DNA of 64,000 nt from UBA5239 sp031548025. GTDB taxonomy: Bacteria; Verrucomicrobiota; Lentisphaeria; Victivallales; Victivallaceae. A program made the translations under genes and the position numbers. Location: the NCBI GenBank assembly GCA_031548025.1, contig JAVBRM010000114.1, positions 33,774-97,773 of the forward strand, in the 5' to 3' direction. Below the pieces are notes generated by a model, which was not told where the DNA came from, did no database searches, and saw only the letters and a list, made by a program, of their open reading frames with translations. Below, one piece after another: positions 41,864 through 51,091 of the stretch. The stretch's first letter is position 1. Every line of letters begins with the position of its first letter.

Positions 41864-44359
41864 ATGAAAAAATTATTATGCAGTCTATTGCTGGCGGTAA
41901 TGGTGGCGGCCGGGGGCGCTCCTAAAGAAATTATCGCGGTAAAAACCGATGTCCGTCCGGTAATCGATGGCAAAATCGACGATGCGGTGTGGGAAAAAGC
42001 CGAATGGCAGGACGATTTCTCCGTTCTGGAAAACCACAAAACACCGGCCCAGCGGACCCGTTTCAAGGTTTTGACTGACCGAATGGGAATTTATCTGGCG
42101 GTCAGTTGTGTCGATTCGGAAGTGAAAACCCAGGTACGAGCCCACGATGGCCCGGTGTGGCACGACGACTGCGTGGAGATTTTCCTGGTGCCGGAAGCGG
42201 AAATCAGCGACGATCCGAACATCCGGGAATTCTACCAGTTTATCGTCAACGCCTCCGGTTCCCGCTACGAACAGTACAATGTGGGCGGCGTCGGCAACAA
42301 CAACTGGAACGCGCCCTGGCAGGCAGCCAGCCGGATTACCGATGTCGGCTGGGATACTGAAATTTTCATTCCTTTCAGCAGTATCGATTTGAAGGCGGGG
42401 CAGGGGGGCTGGCGGTTCAATCTGGTCCGCAACGACCGCGGCGTCCGGTCTGAAATCTGCACCTGGAGTCGGTTAAGCAAGCTGCAGGACCCCGCCGGGT
42501 TCGGTTATTTGAAAGGCCTGGAAATCGATTATCAGCGTTACGGTGCGGAAATTACCGAAATGGACTTGACGGTCAAGCCGGTCGAAAATAAAACCGTAGC
42601 TGTGGTTCAAGCGGCGGTGAAGTATCAGCCCCGAAAAAGTATTTCGTTGAAATGCGCTCTGACTATGGGAGAAGAAATCAAGAGTTTAACTTCGAAGGAT
42701 GTTGTCATGCCGGAATCCGGCGAGGTTCAGATGGAAATCCCGACCGCGGTTGCCGAATCCGGGGAATATTGCCTCAAGTTGTACATTACCGATGCGGACG
42801 GAGTGATCAAGTACCGCGAGGAGCGCAAATCGGTAAATATCGCGCCGCTGCAGGTGGTCATGGTCAAACCGTTTTACCGGCGGATGATCATGTCCAAGCA
42901 GGCCGACAAAAACGTGGTGTTCAAATACAATCTGGTGGTCGCGCCGGATCAGCTTGAGCTGGCGGTTCGAGTCGTCGACTCCTTTGGCAAGGTGCTCATG
43001 GAGGAGTCCCGCCGCGAGATGAAGGCCGAAGACACTTTTACATTTGACGCCGCCAAATTGCCGCCGGATAAGTACCGGGTGGAATTCAAGTTGGCGAAGG
43101 GCAAGGAGTCGCTGGGCGATTTTGCCATGGAGTTTCAGGTGGCGCCTCCGGTTGAAAACGAAATCTGGCTGAATGAACGACGCCAGGTCGTGATCAACGG
43201 CGAACCGTGGTTTGCGCGGGGATTTATCGGCGGCAGTCCCGGAATTTTTTCGCTGGCTCGTAAATATGGTTATAATTTCATCCAGATTTATACATTGAAC
43301 CGCCAGGATCTGCCGGTGATTCTGAAAACTCTGGACGAGGCGCAGGCGAACAATTTGAAGCTGGCGTTTTCGCCCCTGTACAAAACCCGGCGCGGTTTTT
43401 TCGATTTCACCTATGCGGGAAAGACCACGAAAAAACTGACACCGGAAATCCGTGAGAAAATGGTCGAAATGGTCAATGCGGTCAAGGATCACCCGGCGCT
43501 TTTGGGTTGGTATCTCTATGATGAACCGCGCGGCGCGGATTTCAGCACTCAGCTCAAGATCGTTTATGACTTGCTGCGTGAAATCGATCCGCACCATCCG
43601 GTACTCGGGTTGGACAATACGGCGATGGGATGTATCAACAAAACCGCCCATTGCGACATCCACCTGCTGGATATGTATCCGAGCCCCCGGGTAAGCTCCG
43701 GCAACAATAAGCCGATTTCAGAAGTGTTCCGGGCGGTCAAGCTGATGGATGGCACGCTGAAAAAAGAGGGCGTCTGGTACGTGCCGCAGGCCTTTGACCG
43801 CGACAGTTTTTCCAAGGAAGAAAACGACCACCGCGCGCCGACTTATCAGGAAACCCGCTGCGCCATTTATTCGACCATCGTTGCCGGGGCGACCGGTATC
43901 GCGCCGTATAAAATCGGCAATCCGGAAGTCAAATATTTCCAACGGAACAGCAACTCCGGAATTTTCGCTTCGCCGGAAATGAAAATCGGTTTTCTGGACG
44001 GCATGGGGCCGGAAATGCAAGCTATGTCGCCGGTTTACCTGGCGGAAACCGTTCAAAATGCCGTAACGCCGGGCAACGCCGATATCAAAGTCATGGTCAA
44101 GAAATACAACGGTAAGTATTTTATCCTGGCCGTGAATCCCACCGCCAAGGAAATCAAAACCGGCCTGAAACACTCTCTGTCGGTGAAAGCCTGGAAAGTC
44201 CTATGCGAGGAGCGGAGTATCAAAGGCAGCACCATCGATGATTTGTTTGTTCCGCATGCGGTACACATTTATACCGACGCTTTGGACTTCGCCGATCCGG
44301 TCAATATCTACCGGATTCGCCAAATGATCGACGCCGAGCTGAAAGCCATCGGTCGCTGA
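41864..44359 (+). CDS. Secreted CBM9-like protein with glycosidase-type barrel
   Basis: 831 residues with a signal peptide (MKKLLCSLLLAVMVAAGG). Residues about 22-220 are a CBM9-like domain (RPVIDGKIDDAVWEKAEWQDDF, WHDDCVEIFLVPE, WDTEIFIPFSSID). A beta-rich spacer follows, then from about residue 430 a GH-A-like barrel: RRQVVINGEPWFARGFIGG, YGYNFIQIY, ALLGWYLYDEPRG with E554 as probable acid/base, and HLLDMYPSPR. No second catalytic carboxylate is certain. Last gene of the ROK-like cassette, ended by a strong terminator. Confidence 0.85.
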   Translation: MKKLLCSLLLAVMVAAGGAPKEIIAVKTDVRPVIDGKIDDAVWEKAEWQDDFSVLENHKTPAQRTRFKVLTDRMGIYLAVSCVDSEVKTQVRAHDGPVWHDDCVEIFLVPEAEISDDPNIREFYQFIVNASGSRYEQYNVGGVGNNNWNAPWQAASRITDVGWDTEIFIPFSSIDLKAGQGGWRFNLVRNDRGVRSEICTWSRLSKLQDPAGFGYLKGLEIDYQRYGAEITEMDLTVKPVENKTVAVVQAAVKYQPRKSISLKCALTMGEEIKSLTSKDVVMPESGEVQMEIPTAVAESGEYCLKLYITDADGVIKYREERKSVNIAPLQVVMVKPFYRRMIMSKQADKNVVFKYNLVVAPDQLELAVRVVDSFGKVLMEESRREMKAEDTFTFDAAKLPPDKYRVEFKLAKGKESLGDFAMEFQVAPPVENEIWLNERRQVVINGEPWFARGFIGGSPGIFSLARKYGYNFIQIYTLNRQDLPVILKTLDEAQANNLKLAFSPLYKTRRGFFDFTYAGKTTKKLTPEIREKMVEMVNAVKDHPALLGWYLYDEPRGADFSTQLKIVYDLLREIDPHHPVLGLDNTAMGCINKTAHCDIHLLDMYPSPRVSSGNNKPISEVFRAVKLMDGTLKKEGVWYVPQAFDRDSFSKEENDHRAPTYQETRCAIYSTIVAGATGIAPYKIGNPEVKYFQRNSNSGIFASPEMKIGFLDGMGPEMQAMSPVYLAETVQNAVTPGNADIKVMVKKYNGKYFILAVNPTAKEIKTGLKHSLSVKAWKVLCEERSIKGSTIDDLFVPHAVHIYTDALDFADPVNIYRIRQMIDAELKAIGR

Positions 44360-44372
44360 TTCAATTTTATTC

Positions 44373-44428
44373 AAAAATCCGACAAGTCAGACCAGTCCGA
44401 GTAGTCTGACTTGTCGGATTTTTTTTAT
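44373..44428. terminator. Strong rho-independent terminator; GACAAGTC-type repeat (copy 2)
   Basis: Perfect 20-base arms (44373-44392 and 44404-44423) with an 11-base loop, followed by a T-run to 44428 and an A-run on the other side. The stem contains TCCGACAAGTC, the core shared with the elements at 10095-10143 and 55364-55397. Confidence 0.93.
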
Positions 44429-44435
44429 TTCATGA

Positions 44436-44464
44436 TTGAAATGTCATTTCATTGGTGATATAAT
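44436..44464 (+). promoter_or_regulatory. Promoter of IclR operon with overlapping palindrome
   Basis: TTGAAA (44436-44441), 17-base spacer, TATAAT (44459-44464). The odd-symmetry palindrome TGAAATGTCATTTCA (44437-44451) covers the -35 region and suits an IclR-family dimer. Confidence 0.75.
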
Positions 44465-44488
44465 AAATATAGAAACAAAGGATTTGCC

Positions 44489-45238
44489 ATGGAGAAGAAA
44501 TATTTGGTTCCGGCGCTGGAGCGCGGTATGAAATTACTGGAATTGCTGGCCAGGCATCCGGAGGGCTTGGCTATGCCGGATATGGATGAATTGGGATTGC
44601 CTTCGGCCAGCTTGTACCGGATGTTGGTGACGTTGGTCGAGACGGGCTATGCGGTTCGCGATGATCGCGATAAGTATAGATTGAGCCGCAAGTTGTTATC
44701 GCTTGGATATCACAGTGTCGATGAGTCGGGAATTGTCGAACATGCGGCGGGACCGATGCGGAAGTTGAGGGACGAATGCGGCGAAACGGTGACGCTGTCG
44801 GTGTTCTATGGTAACGAAGGGGTGGTGATCGAGCAAATCGCGTCGACTCTCGCGGTGAAAGTTACCGTGCGGATCGGGCATCATTTCCCGTTGCATACCG
44901 CCGCTCCGGGCAAGGCGGTTATGGCATTTTTGCCGGATGAGGAGAGAAAGCGGCTTTTGAAGTCGATCAAATATACGGTTTTCAATGAAAAGACGATTAC
45001 CGGGGCGCGGCAGATGGAAAAAGAACTCGAGGATGTCCGAAAAGACGGAATTGCTTTCGACCGGGGCGAGGAACTGGAGGAAATCCGTTGTGTGGCGGCT
45101 CCTGTTTTCGACCGTCGGAATTACCCGGTGGCGGCGATCTGCGTTTCAGGGCCGTTTTCCAGGTTGAACAGCAAAAATTTGAATTTGTATGGCAACGCGG
45201 TCAGGAAAGCAGCCGCTGAAATTTCCGCATTAATATAG
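44489..45238 (+). CDS. IclR-family transcriptional regulator
   Basis: 249 residues. N-terminal winged helix (YLVPALERGMKLLELLARHPEGLAMPDMDELGLPSASLYRMLVTLVETGYAVRD) and the IclR effector domain (HAAGPMRKLRDECGETVTLSVFYGNEGVVIEQI, HHFPLHTAAPGKAVMAFLP, FDRGEELEEIRCVAAPVFD). Heads an operon with an SDR dehydrogenase (8-base gap) and an FAD oxidoreductase. The ligand is probably a sugar acid or similar small molecule; this is inferred from family habits. Confidence 0.94.
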   Translation: MEKKYLVPALERGMKLLELLARHPEGLAMPDMDELGLPSASLYRMLVTLVETGYAVRDDRDKYRLSRKLLSLGYHSVDESGIVEHAAGPMRKLRDECGETVTLSVFYGNEGVVIEQIASTLAVKVTVRIGHHFPLHTAAPGKAVMAFLPDEERKRLLKSIKYTVFNEKTITGARQMEKELEDVRKDGIAFDRGEELEEIRCVAAPVFDRRNYPVAAICVSGPFSRLNSKNLNLYGNAVRKAAAEISALI

Positions 45239-45246
45239 GTGAGAAT

Positions 45247-45966
45247 ATGATGGTCAAAGATGCGAAAGTAATTGTCACCGGCGGCGCCGGCGGGTATGGC
45301 AAAGGCATGGCGAAATCGTTGCGCGATGCCGGAGCCGAAGTCTGGATCACCGGACGCAATGTCGACAAACTGAAAGCCGCCGCGCAGGAGTTGGGGGTAT
45401 ATTATATCCAGGCGGATGCCGCTAGTGGCGAGGACTGGGACAAAATCATGAAGCTGGTGGGCGAGCCCGATATCCTGATCAACAATGCCGGGGCAGGGGG
45501 GCGGATCGCGCCCGTAGCCGAGCAGACGGACGCCGATATCATCAATACGATCAACACCAACTTAACCGGGGCGATTCTGGGGTGTAACCGGGCGGCCCGG
45601 GTCATGTCGGCGCGCCGCCGCGGGATGATTATCAATATTTCCAGCGTTTGTGCTCTGTATGCCTGGCCGGCCTGGAGTATTTACACCGCGGCCAAAGCCG
45701 GGTTGGCTAAATTCAGTCATGGCTTGTATACGGAACTGCGGCCCTTCGGCGTGAGGGTATGCTGCGTCACCCCGTCCTGGGGACAGACCGATTTCAACCA
45801 GGCGGCCAGTATTCAGGGAGCTTCGGAAAATGCGGAAGTGCGGGAAAAATGCATCTCTCCGGCCGATCTCGGCAAACTGGTTCTCGAAATAATTGAAGTC
45901 CCCGATCATCTCGCGGTACCGGATATCACCATCCAGCCGATGATCCAGGACATTTCACCAATGTAA
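45247..45966 (+). CDS. Short-chain dehydrogenase/reductase
   Basis: 239 residues. Cofactor loop TGGAGGYGKG (residues 11-20), NNAGAGG, IINISSVCALY and the catalytic pair Y146-x3-K150 (YTAAK) define a classical NAD(P)-dependent SDR. The second ATG, one codon in, could equally be the start. Substrate unknown; neighbours point to sugar or sugar-acid oxidation. Followed by the FAD oxidoreductase after 12 bases. Confidence 0.94.
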   Translation: MMVKDAKVIVTGGAGGYGKGMAKSLRDAGAEVWITGRNVDKLKAAAQELGVYYIQADAASGEDWDKIMKLVGEPDILINNAGAGGRIAPVAEQTDADIINTINTNLTGAILGCNRAARVMSARRRGMIINISSVCALYAWPAWSIYTAAKAGLAKFSHGLYTELRPFGVRVCCVTPSWGQTDFNQAASIQGASENAEVREKCISPADLGKLVLEIIEVPDHLAVPDITIQPMIQDISPM

Positions 45967-45978
45967 GGAATTTTGAGC

Positions 45979-47862
45979 ATGACAGCAATACTGATTGAAG
46001 CGGAATCTTTTGATAATCTCGGCGGCTGGATCATCGACCAGCGCTCTATGACGCAAGTCGGCTCGGCGTATATCATGGCGCATGGCATGGGTGTGCCGGT
46101 GGCCGATGCCGAAACCGTTTGCCAATTGGCGGAGCCCGGCAAATGGACCGTATGGTGTCGTACCCGCGACTGGACCGCAGTCTGGGGACGTGGTACTCCC
46201 GCCGGAAAATTTCAGGTCAAAATCAACGGGACCGCCTTGCCGGTTACGCTGGGAACCAATGGCCCGGAGTGGGCCTGGCAATGTGCCGGAACGGCACAAT
46301 TGGAAGCGGGAGCCTGCCGGATTGCCCTTCACGACCTGACCGGGTTCAACGGGCGTTGCGACGCGTTGTTTTTGACCAATGACTCTGCCGAAATTCCAGA
46401 GAATACGCAGGAATGGCGGGCCCAATACCAGAATACTCAAATAGAGGACGACCCGGAGTTTTATGATTTTGCCGTGGCCGGCGGCGGCTTTGCCGGGATG
46501 TGCGCCGCGCTGGCCGCGTTCCGTACCGGTTCGAAAGTCGTCCTGATCAATGACCGCGAGGTGCTCGGCGGTTGCAACAGTTCGGAAATCCGGGTGGTGC
46601 TCGGCGGATTTTCGCATGTGGAACCGTATCCGGAACTCGGGTATACGGTCGACGATCTCGCCCCGGTTTTCGGCCTTGCGGGCACGCGCTCGGGGGAGTA
46701 CTATGAAGACGAGCGCAAAACCAATGCGTTTTTTAAATTCATTGCCGGCGGTTCCCGGCTGATGTCCGGCGAAGCGGTGATCGCGGTGGAGAAATCCCCG
46801 GATGATCCTTCATTGATCACTGCTTTTGTTACCCGCAACATTCGCAACGGCAAGATGACCCGGTTGCGGGCGCGGGTATTCGCGGATTGTACCGGTGATG
46901 CCATCGTCGCCAGGATGATGGGGGCCGAAACGATGTACGGAACCGAGTCCCGGGAGCAATTCAAGGAATCGCTGGCCTTCGAAAAAGGGAGCAATCAGGT
47001 GATGGGGCACACCATTACGTGGTATTCGCGGCCGGAATCGCAGCCGTCTCCGTTTCCCGATATCGACTGGGGACTGCCGTTTTCCGACGCCACCGCCTAC
47101 TATGTCCGCGGCGGCGACTGGGAATGGGAGACCGGACAGTTTCGCGATCAGGCGGACGATGCCGAATACATCCGTGACTACGGATTGCTGGCGATCCTGT
47201 CCAATTGGTCGTGGCTGAAAAATCACTCCGCCCGCAAGGCCGAATGGGCTCATGAAACTCTGAAATGGGTATCGCCGATCGGCGGCAAGCGCGAAAGTTA
47301 CCGGGTATACGGCGACTATGTCCTGAGCCAGAACGACATCGAGTCCCGGACCGAACACCCGGACGCGACCGGCAGCATGAGCTGGAACATCGACCTCCAT
47401 TTTCCCGATCCGGAGAACGCGGCCAAATTCGAGGAGCCGTTCCGCTCGTGCGCTTACCATCGCGGCATCGAGGCGCCCTATCCGGTGCCCTATCGCTGTC
47501 TTTATGCCCGCGATGTCAAGAATCTGTTTCTGGGCGGCCGCCATATCAGCGTATCGCATGTGGCTTTTGCCTGCGTCAGGGTCATGCGCACACTCGGCGT
47601 ACTGGGTGAAGTAATCGGTATGGCCGCGACACTCTGCCGTACTCAAGATGCCTTGCCGCGCGAAATCGGCAGCCGGCATTTTGAGTTGCTTAAGGAGATG
47701 ATGCGCAAAGGAGTCCGCATTCCCCCGTACCATGCTTGGGCTTGCAGTAGTCATGAAACCTATCATTTCAAGGACACCGGCCACCTCAATCCTTATTCGC
47801 CGGACCTGGACGACCAGACCCGGGAACGGATTCGCAAGCTGAATGTCTCACAGTTAAAATGA
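45979..47862 (+). CDS. FAD-dependent oxidoreductase with N-terminal beta-sandwich domain
   Basis: 627 residues, start at the ATG 45979 with AAGGAA upstream. Residues 1-140 form a galactose-binding-like domain (ILIEAESFDNLGGW, PGKWTVWCRTRDWT, FQVKINGT). A short linker leads to the FAD dinucleotide loop AGGGFAG (G168, G170, G173) of the FAD_oxidored family, with VLGGCNSSEIRVVLGG, FADCTGDAIVARMMGAE and, near the end, NLFLGGRHISVSHVAF. No signal peptide. The reaction is unknown. Its 3' end overlaps the convergent methyltransferase by nine bases. Confidence 0.85.
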   Translation: MTAILIEAESFDNLGGWIIDQRSMTQVGSAYIMAHGMGVPVADAETVCQLAEPGKWTVWCRTRDWTAVWGRGTPAGKFQVKINGTALPVTLGTNGPEWAWQCAGTAQLEAGACRIALHDLTGFNGRCDALFLTNDSAEIPENTQEWRAQYQNTQIEDDPEFYDFAVAGGGFAGMCAALAAFRTGSKVVLINDREVLGGCNSSEIRVVLGGFSHVEPYPELGYTVDDLAPVFGLAGTRSGEYYEDERKTNAFFKFIAGGSRLMSGEAVIAVEKSPDDPSLITAFVTRNIRNGKMTRLRARVFADCTGDAIVARMMGAETMYGTESREQFKESLAFEKGSNQVMGHTITWYSRPESQPSPFPDIDWGLPFSDATAYYVRGGDWEWETGQFRDQADDAEYIRDYGLLAILSNWSWLKNHSARKAEWAHETLKWVSPIGGKRESYRVYGDYVLSQNDIESRTEHPDATGSMSWNIDLHFPDPENAAKFEEPFRSCAYHRGIEAPYPVPYRCLYARDVKNLFLGGRHISVSHVAFACVRVMRTLGVLGEVIGMAATLCRTQDALPREIGSRHFELLKEMMRKGVRIPPYHAWACSSHETYHFKDTGHLNPYSPDLDDQTRERIRKLNVSQLK

Positions 47863-48651
47863 CTCGTTAACAGTGGCTTTCAGGCTGAATGTCAGCGGAA
47901 ATTTGGCATGATTGAAGTCATAATAATATAAGCCGTCGTCGCCGTGACGCATGCCGCCAAGGTCATAGAAACATTCTTCGAATTCATGGAAGAACTCTAT
48001 TCGCAATCCGGCTTCCGCGAGGGCATTGATGATATCGGCTATGGTATACATCCAGAAATAAGCGGTGCCCGGGTGGGGATCCGAGGCATAGCCGCCGATG
48101 GTGTCGTCTTCATCCGGGGTTTTGTCGAAATAGGGATACTTGATTGAAAGTTCCTGCCGGGCAAATTTTTCCTGGTCCATCATCAGGTAAAAAGGGTGAC
48201 TGTCGAAAACATAGAAACAGCCATTGTCTTTCAACAGATGCCGGATGGTTTGCCCCCAGCGTTTCAGGTCGGGAAGCCATCCGACGGCGCCTTCGGAAGT
48301 GAAAACCATGTCATATTTTTCATGATGCGTATCGGCCAGGGACATGATATTGGCCTCCATGAAATCGACATTGTCGATATGGAGATCTTCTGCAAGTTTA
48401 GTGGCATAAAAAACATTGCCGGGCACGAAATCGACTCCGGTGGCATGGGCGCATTTGCCGGCCAGCAGAATCGTATCCGCTCCGGTGTTGCACTGCAGAT
48501 GGATCAGGCGTTTGCCGCTGATATCGCCGAGTTCTTTTTCGATGATTCGGTTGAAACGGTGGGAACCGTCGGTCAGAGCCTGTTTGAAGTGCTTGTAATG
48601 ATCTTCCGAGAGCAACCCCCATGAATTGCGGTTGATATCCATTTCTTTCAT
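47854..48651 (-). CDS. Class I SAM-dependent methyltransferase
   Basis: 265 residues, start at MKEMDINRNSWGLLSEDHYKHF, which has GGAGA spaced six bases upstream; earlier ATG codons lack this. SAM-binding motif I is GKRLIHLQCNTGADTILLAGK with VDFVPGN as motif-II acidic region, then YDMVFTSEGAVGWLPDLKRWGQTIRHLLKDNGCFYVFD. Substrate unknown (small-molecule methyltransferase 25/11 type). Single gene, divergent from the small membrane-anchored protein. Confidence 0.9.
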   Translation of the reverse strand: MKEMDINRNSWGLLSEDHYKHFKQALTDGSHRFNRIIEKELGDISGKRLIHLQCNTGADTILLAGKCAHATGVDFVPGNVFYATKLAEDLHIDNVDFMEANIMSLADTHHEKYDMVFTSEGAVGWLPDLKRWGQTIRHLLKDNGCFYVFDSHPFYLMMDQEKFARQELSIKYPYFDKTPDEDDTIGGYASDPHPGTAYFWMYTIADIINALAEAGLRIEFFHEFEECFYDLGGMRHGDDGLYYYDFNHAKFPLTFSLKATVNESF

Positions 48652-48758
48652 AATTTTCTCCGGTGTTGTCATGAAAATTATCACGTATCGGGAGAAAAAC
48701 AATTTGCCATTTGACATTTAACCGGAATTAGTATAACGTAAGCAAAACGAGGTAGCGG

Positions 48759-49202
48759 ATGAAAGATAAAAATAAATTGCAAACGATATTGGTTCAAGTG
48801 CTGGTGGCGGCGATTCTGATTATGGTGCTGGTTACATCGTTTCAGGGGCGTTATTCGAACTCCGTTGCTTATGGTGAGTTCAAGGCGGAAAAGCTGGAAA
48901 AACTGCAGCAGGATTGCCGGGCATTTTTGTTGCCGCAGGGGTTTAAGATCATCAACGCGATTCCCGAGGAATTCAAAGGGACGGTTTCTGTGCTCGGTAA
49001 TTCTCAAATGACCTGTTTTTACAATCCGGAGAAAAATGCTTTTCTGATGTTGCACATGGTAAGCACGGGCGACGCAGTGGTCAATTACCATTATGCGGTT
49101 GAGGGAGCGCGTATTTTTCAGATTCATAAACTCCGCAAGCAGCGGGAATTCATCCGCGAAATGGAAAAGAAAATTCCGGAGCTAAAATCAATAGAAAAAT
49201 AA
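48759..49202 (+). CDS. Membrane-anchored hypothetical protein
   Basis: 147 residues with one N-terminal membrane helix (about 10-28, ILVQVLVAAILIMVLVTSF) and a periplasmic remainder. A helical stretch (FKAEKLEKLQQDCRAF) and a basic, helical C-terminus (IHKLRKQREFIREMEKKIPELK) flank a short beta-rich part. Not recognised. Fifty bases upstream of the fucosidase gene on the same strand, so co-transcription is possible. Confidence 0.7.
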   Translation: MKDKNKLQTILVQVLVAAILIMVLVTSFQGRYSNSVAYGEFKAEKLEKLQQDCRAFLLPQGFKIINAIPEEFKGTVSVLGNSQMTCFYNPEKNAFLMLHMVSTGDAVVNYHYAVEGARIFQIHKLRKQREFIREMEKKIPELKSIEK

Positions 49203-49252
49203 CTGATTCGCACTATATTATATGCATCGCAAAATAACCGCAAGGAAAAAAT

Positions 49253-51091
49253 ATGAGTATTGATAATTTTCTCGGGACGGCGCCGAACCGCCAGCAACTG
49301 GCCTGGCAGGCGATGGGGATGTATGCTTTTATCCATTTCACCGTGAATACATTTACGGGCAGGGAATGGGGGGACGGCACGGAGCCGGAGGATATTTTCA
49401 ATCCCACGGAATTGAACTGCGATCAGTGGTGCAAAGTCATCAGCGAGGCCGGGTTCAAAGGCGTGGTGTTGACCGCCAAGCATCATGACGGGTTCTGTCT
49501 GTGGCCGAGTAAATATACCAAGCACTCGGTAGCTTCGTCCAAGTGGCGCAAAGGCAAGGGCGACGTCGTCGGTGAGCTGGCCAAGTCCGCGAAAAAATTC
49601 GGCTTGAAGCTGGGTTTGTATTTGTCGCCGTGGGACCGGCACGAGAAAACGTACGGGAGCGGTGAAAAATACAATCGTTTTTACCGCAACCAGCTCAAGG
49701 AATTGTTTGAAACTTACGGCGGCAAGAACGGCGAAGATATCTTTATCGCCTGGTTTGATGGCGCTTGCGGGGAGGGGCCCAACGGCAAGGTCCAGGTTTA
49801 CGATTATGACGGTTGCGTGAAGGTTATCCGCAAGTATGCGCCGAACGCCGCGATCTTCGGCCAGATGGGCGATCACCGGGATATCCGCTGGTGTGGCAAC
49901 GAATCCGGTTATGCCGGCAATCCCAACTGGGCGACCATGAATACTTATGTGGATGCGAACCATAATCATGATCTCCAGCACGGGGTGCCGAACGGTAAAT
50001 TCTGGTGGCCGTCGGAGGTCGATGTGTCGATCCGTCCCGGCTGGTTTTATCATGCCGCGGAAGATTCGCGGGTGCGTTCGCTGGAAAGCCTGCTGGATAT
50101 CTTTTATAACTCGGTCGGGCGCGGATCGTGTCTGCACTTGAATTTTCCGCCGGACCAGCGTGGACTGATCCATGAAAATGACGTTGCCAGGGTTCAAGAA
50201 TGGAAATTGGTGCTGGACAAGACTTTCGCCGAAGATTTCTGCGACGGGGCCGAGTCCATGTCGTCGTCGGAATGGGAAGTTACGGTTGAGTTCGGGAAAA
50301 AACGCTTGTTGAATATTATCCGGCTGAGTGAAGATACCCGTTTCGGCCAGCGGGTAGCCGCATTCAAGGTTGACTTCCGCAACGAAAAAGGCGAATGGGA
50401 GCTGTTGGCGGAAGACCAGACGATTTCTTTCAGCAAGCTTTTGCGGACCAAAGCGGTGAAAACCGACGCCATCAAGGTAACGGTCCTCGAAGCCCTGGAT
50501 GTGCCGTATCTTCAGGAACTTGGGGCGTATTACCAGCCGCCGTTGCTGTTTGCGCCGCAAATTGCGCGCGATTGCGATGGAAACATCACGTTGTCCAGCT
50601 CTCAGAATGTCGATATGTACTATACGCTGGACGGCTCCGCACCCAACAAAAAGTCGGAAAAATATACCGGCCCGATCAAGGCAGCGGAGGCGGGGACAAT
50701 CCGGGCCGTCGCCGTTCTGCCGAAAGGGGTGAAAAACTCCTGGCCGGAAATCAAGAGCAAACCGGAATCAATGTTGCGTTTCGGTATCGCCGGTAAGGGA
50801 ATAAAGGTTATCCGGGAGAAGAGCCGGATTGGTGTCGACACCGGCAAAAAACGTCCGGTCAGCGGCTTTATCCTGACCGAAGGACAACGGATGATGGGAG
50901 CTTCCGGCGCTTATAAATTCTACGCCGGTAAGCAGTTGGTGGCCGAAGGCAACTTCGACAACATCCATAACAATCCGATTCCGCAAATCGTGGAATTCAA
51001 ACAGCCGGTCGAAGCCCGGACCTGTTATCTGGAAGCCGTCGATTCCAACCGGAGCGCGGAAAACGCCAAAATCATGTTGGAAGTTTTCTGA
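49253..51091 (+). CDS. Alpha-L-fucosidase, GH29
   Basis: 612 residues without a signal peptide, implying a cytoplasmic enzyme acting on imported fucosylated oligosaccharides. GH29 signatures: GMYAFIHFTVNTFTGREWGDG, GVVLTAKHHDGFCLWPSKYT, GLYLSPWDRHE, and WFDGACGEG with D169 as the likely nucleophile. The C-terminal third is beta-sandwich-like (F5/8-type and a chitobiase-C-like segment YYTLDGSAPNKKSEKYTGPI). Converges with an AraC gene, overlapping it by 20 bases. Confidence 0.94.
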   Translation: MSIDNFLGTAPNRQQLAWQAMGMYAFIHFTVNTFTGREWGDGTEPEDIFNPTELNCDQWCKVISEAGFKGVVLTAKHHDGFCLWPSKYTKHSVASSKWRKGKGDVVGELAKSAKKFGLKLGLYLSPWDRHEKTYGSGEKYNRFYRNQLKELFETYGGKNGEDIFIAWFDGACGEGPNGKVQVYDYDGCVKVIRKYAPNAAIFGQMGDHRDIRWCGNESGYAGNPNWATMNTYVDANHNHDLQHGVPNGKFWWPSEVDVSIRPGWFYHAAEDSRVRSLESLLDIFYNSVGRGSCLHLNFPPDQRGLIHENDVARVQEWKLVLDKTFAEDFCDGAESMSSSEWEVTVEFGKKRLLNIIRLSEDTRFGQRVAAFKVDFRNEKGEWELLAEDQTISFSKLLRTKAVKTDAIKVTVLEALDVPYLQELGAYYQPPLLFAPQIARDCDGNITLSSSQNVDMYYTLDGSAPNKKSEKYTGPIKAAEAGTIRAVAVLPKGVKNSWPEIKSKPESMLRFGIAGKGIKVIREKSRIGVDTGKKRPVSGFILTEGQRMMGASGAYKFYAGKQLVAEGNFDNIHNNPIPQIVEFKQPVEARTCYLEAVDSNRSAENAKIMLEVF

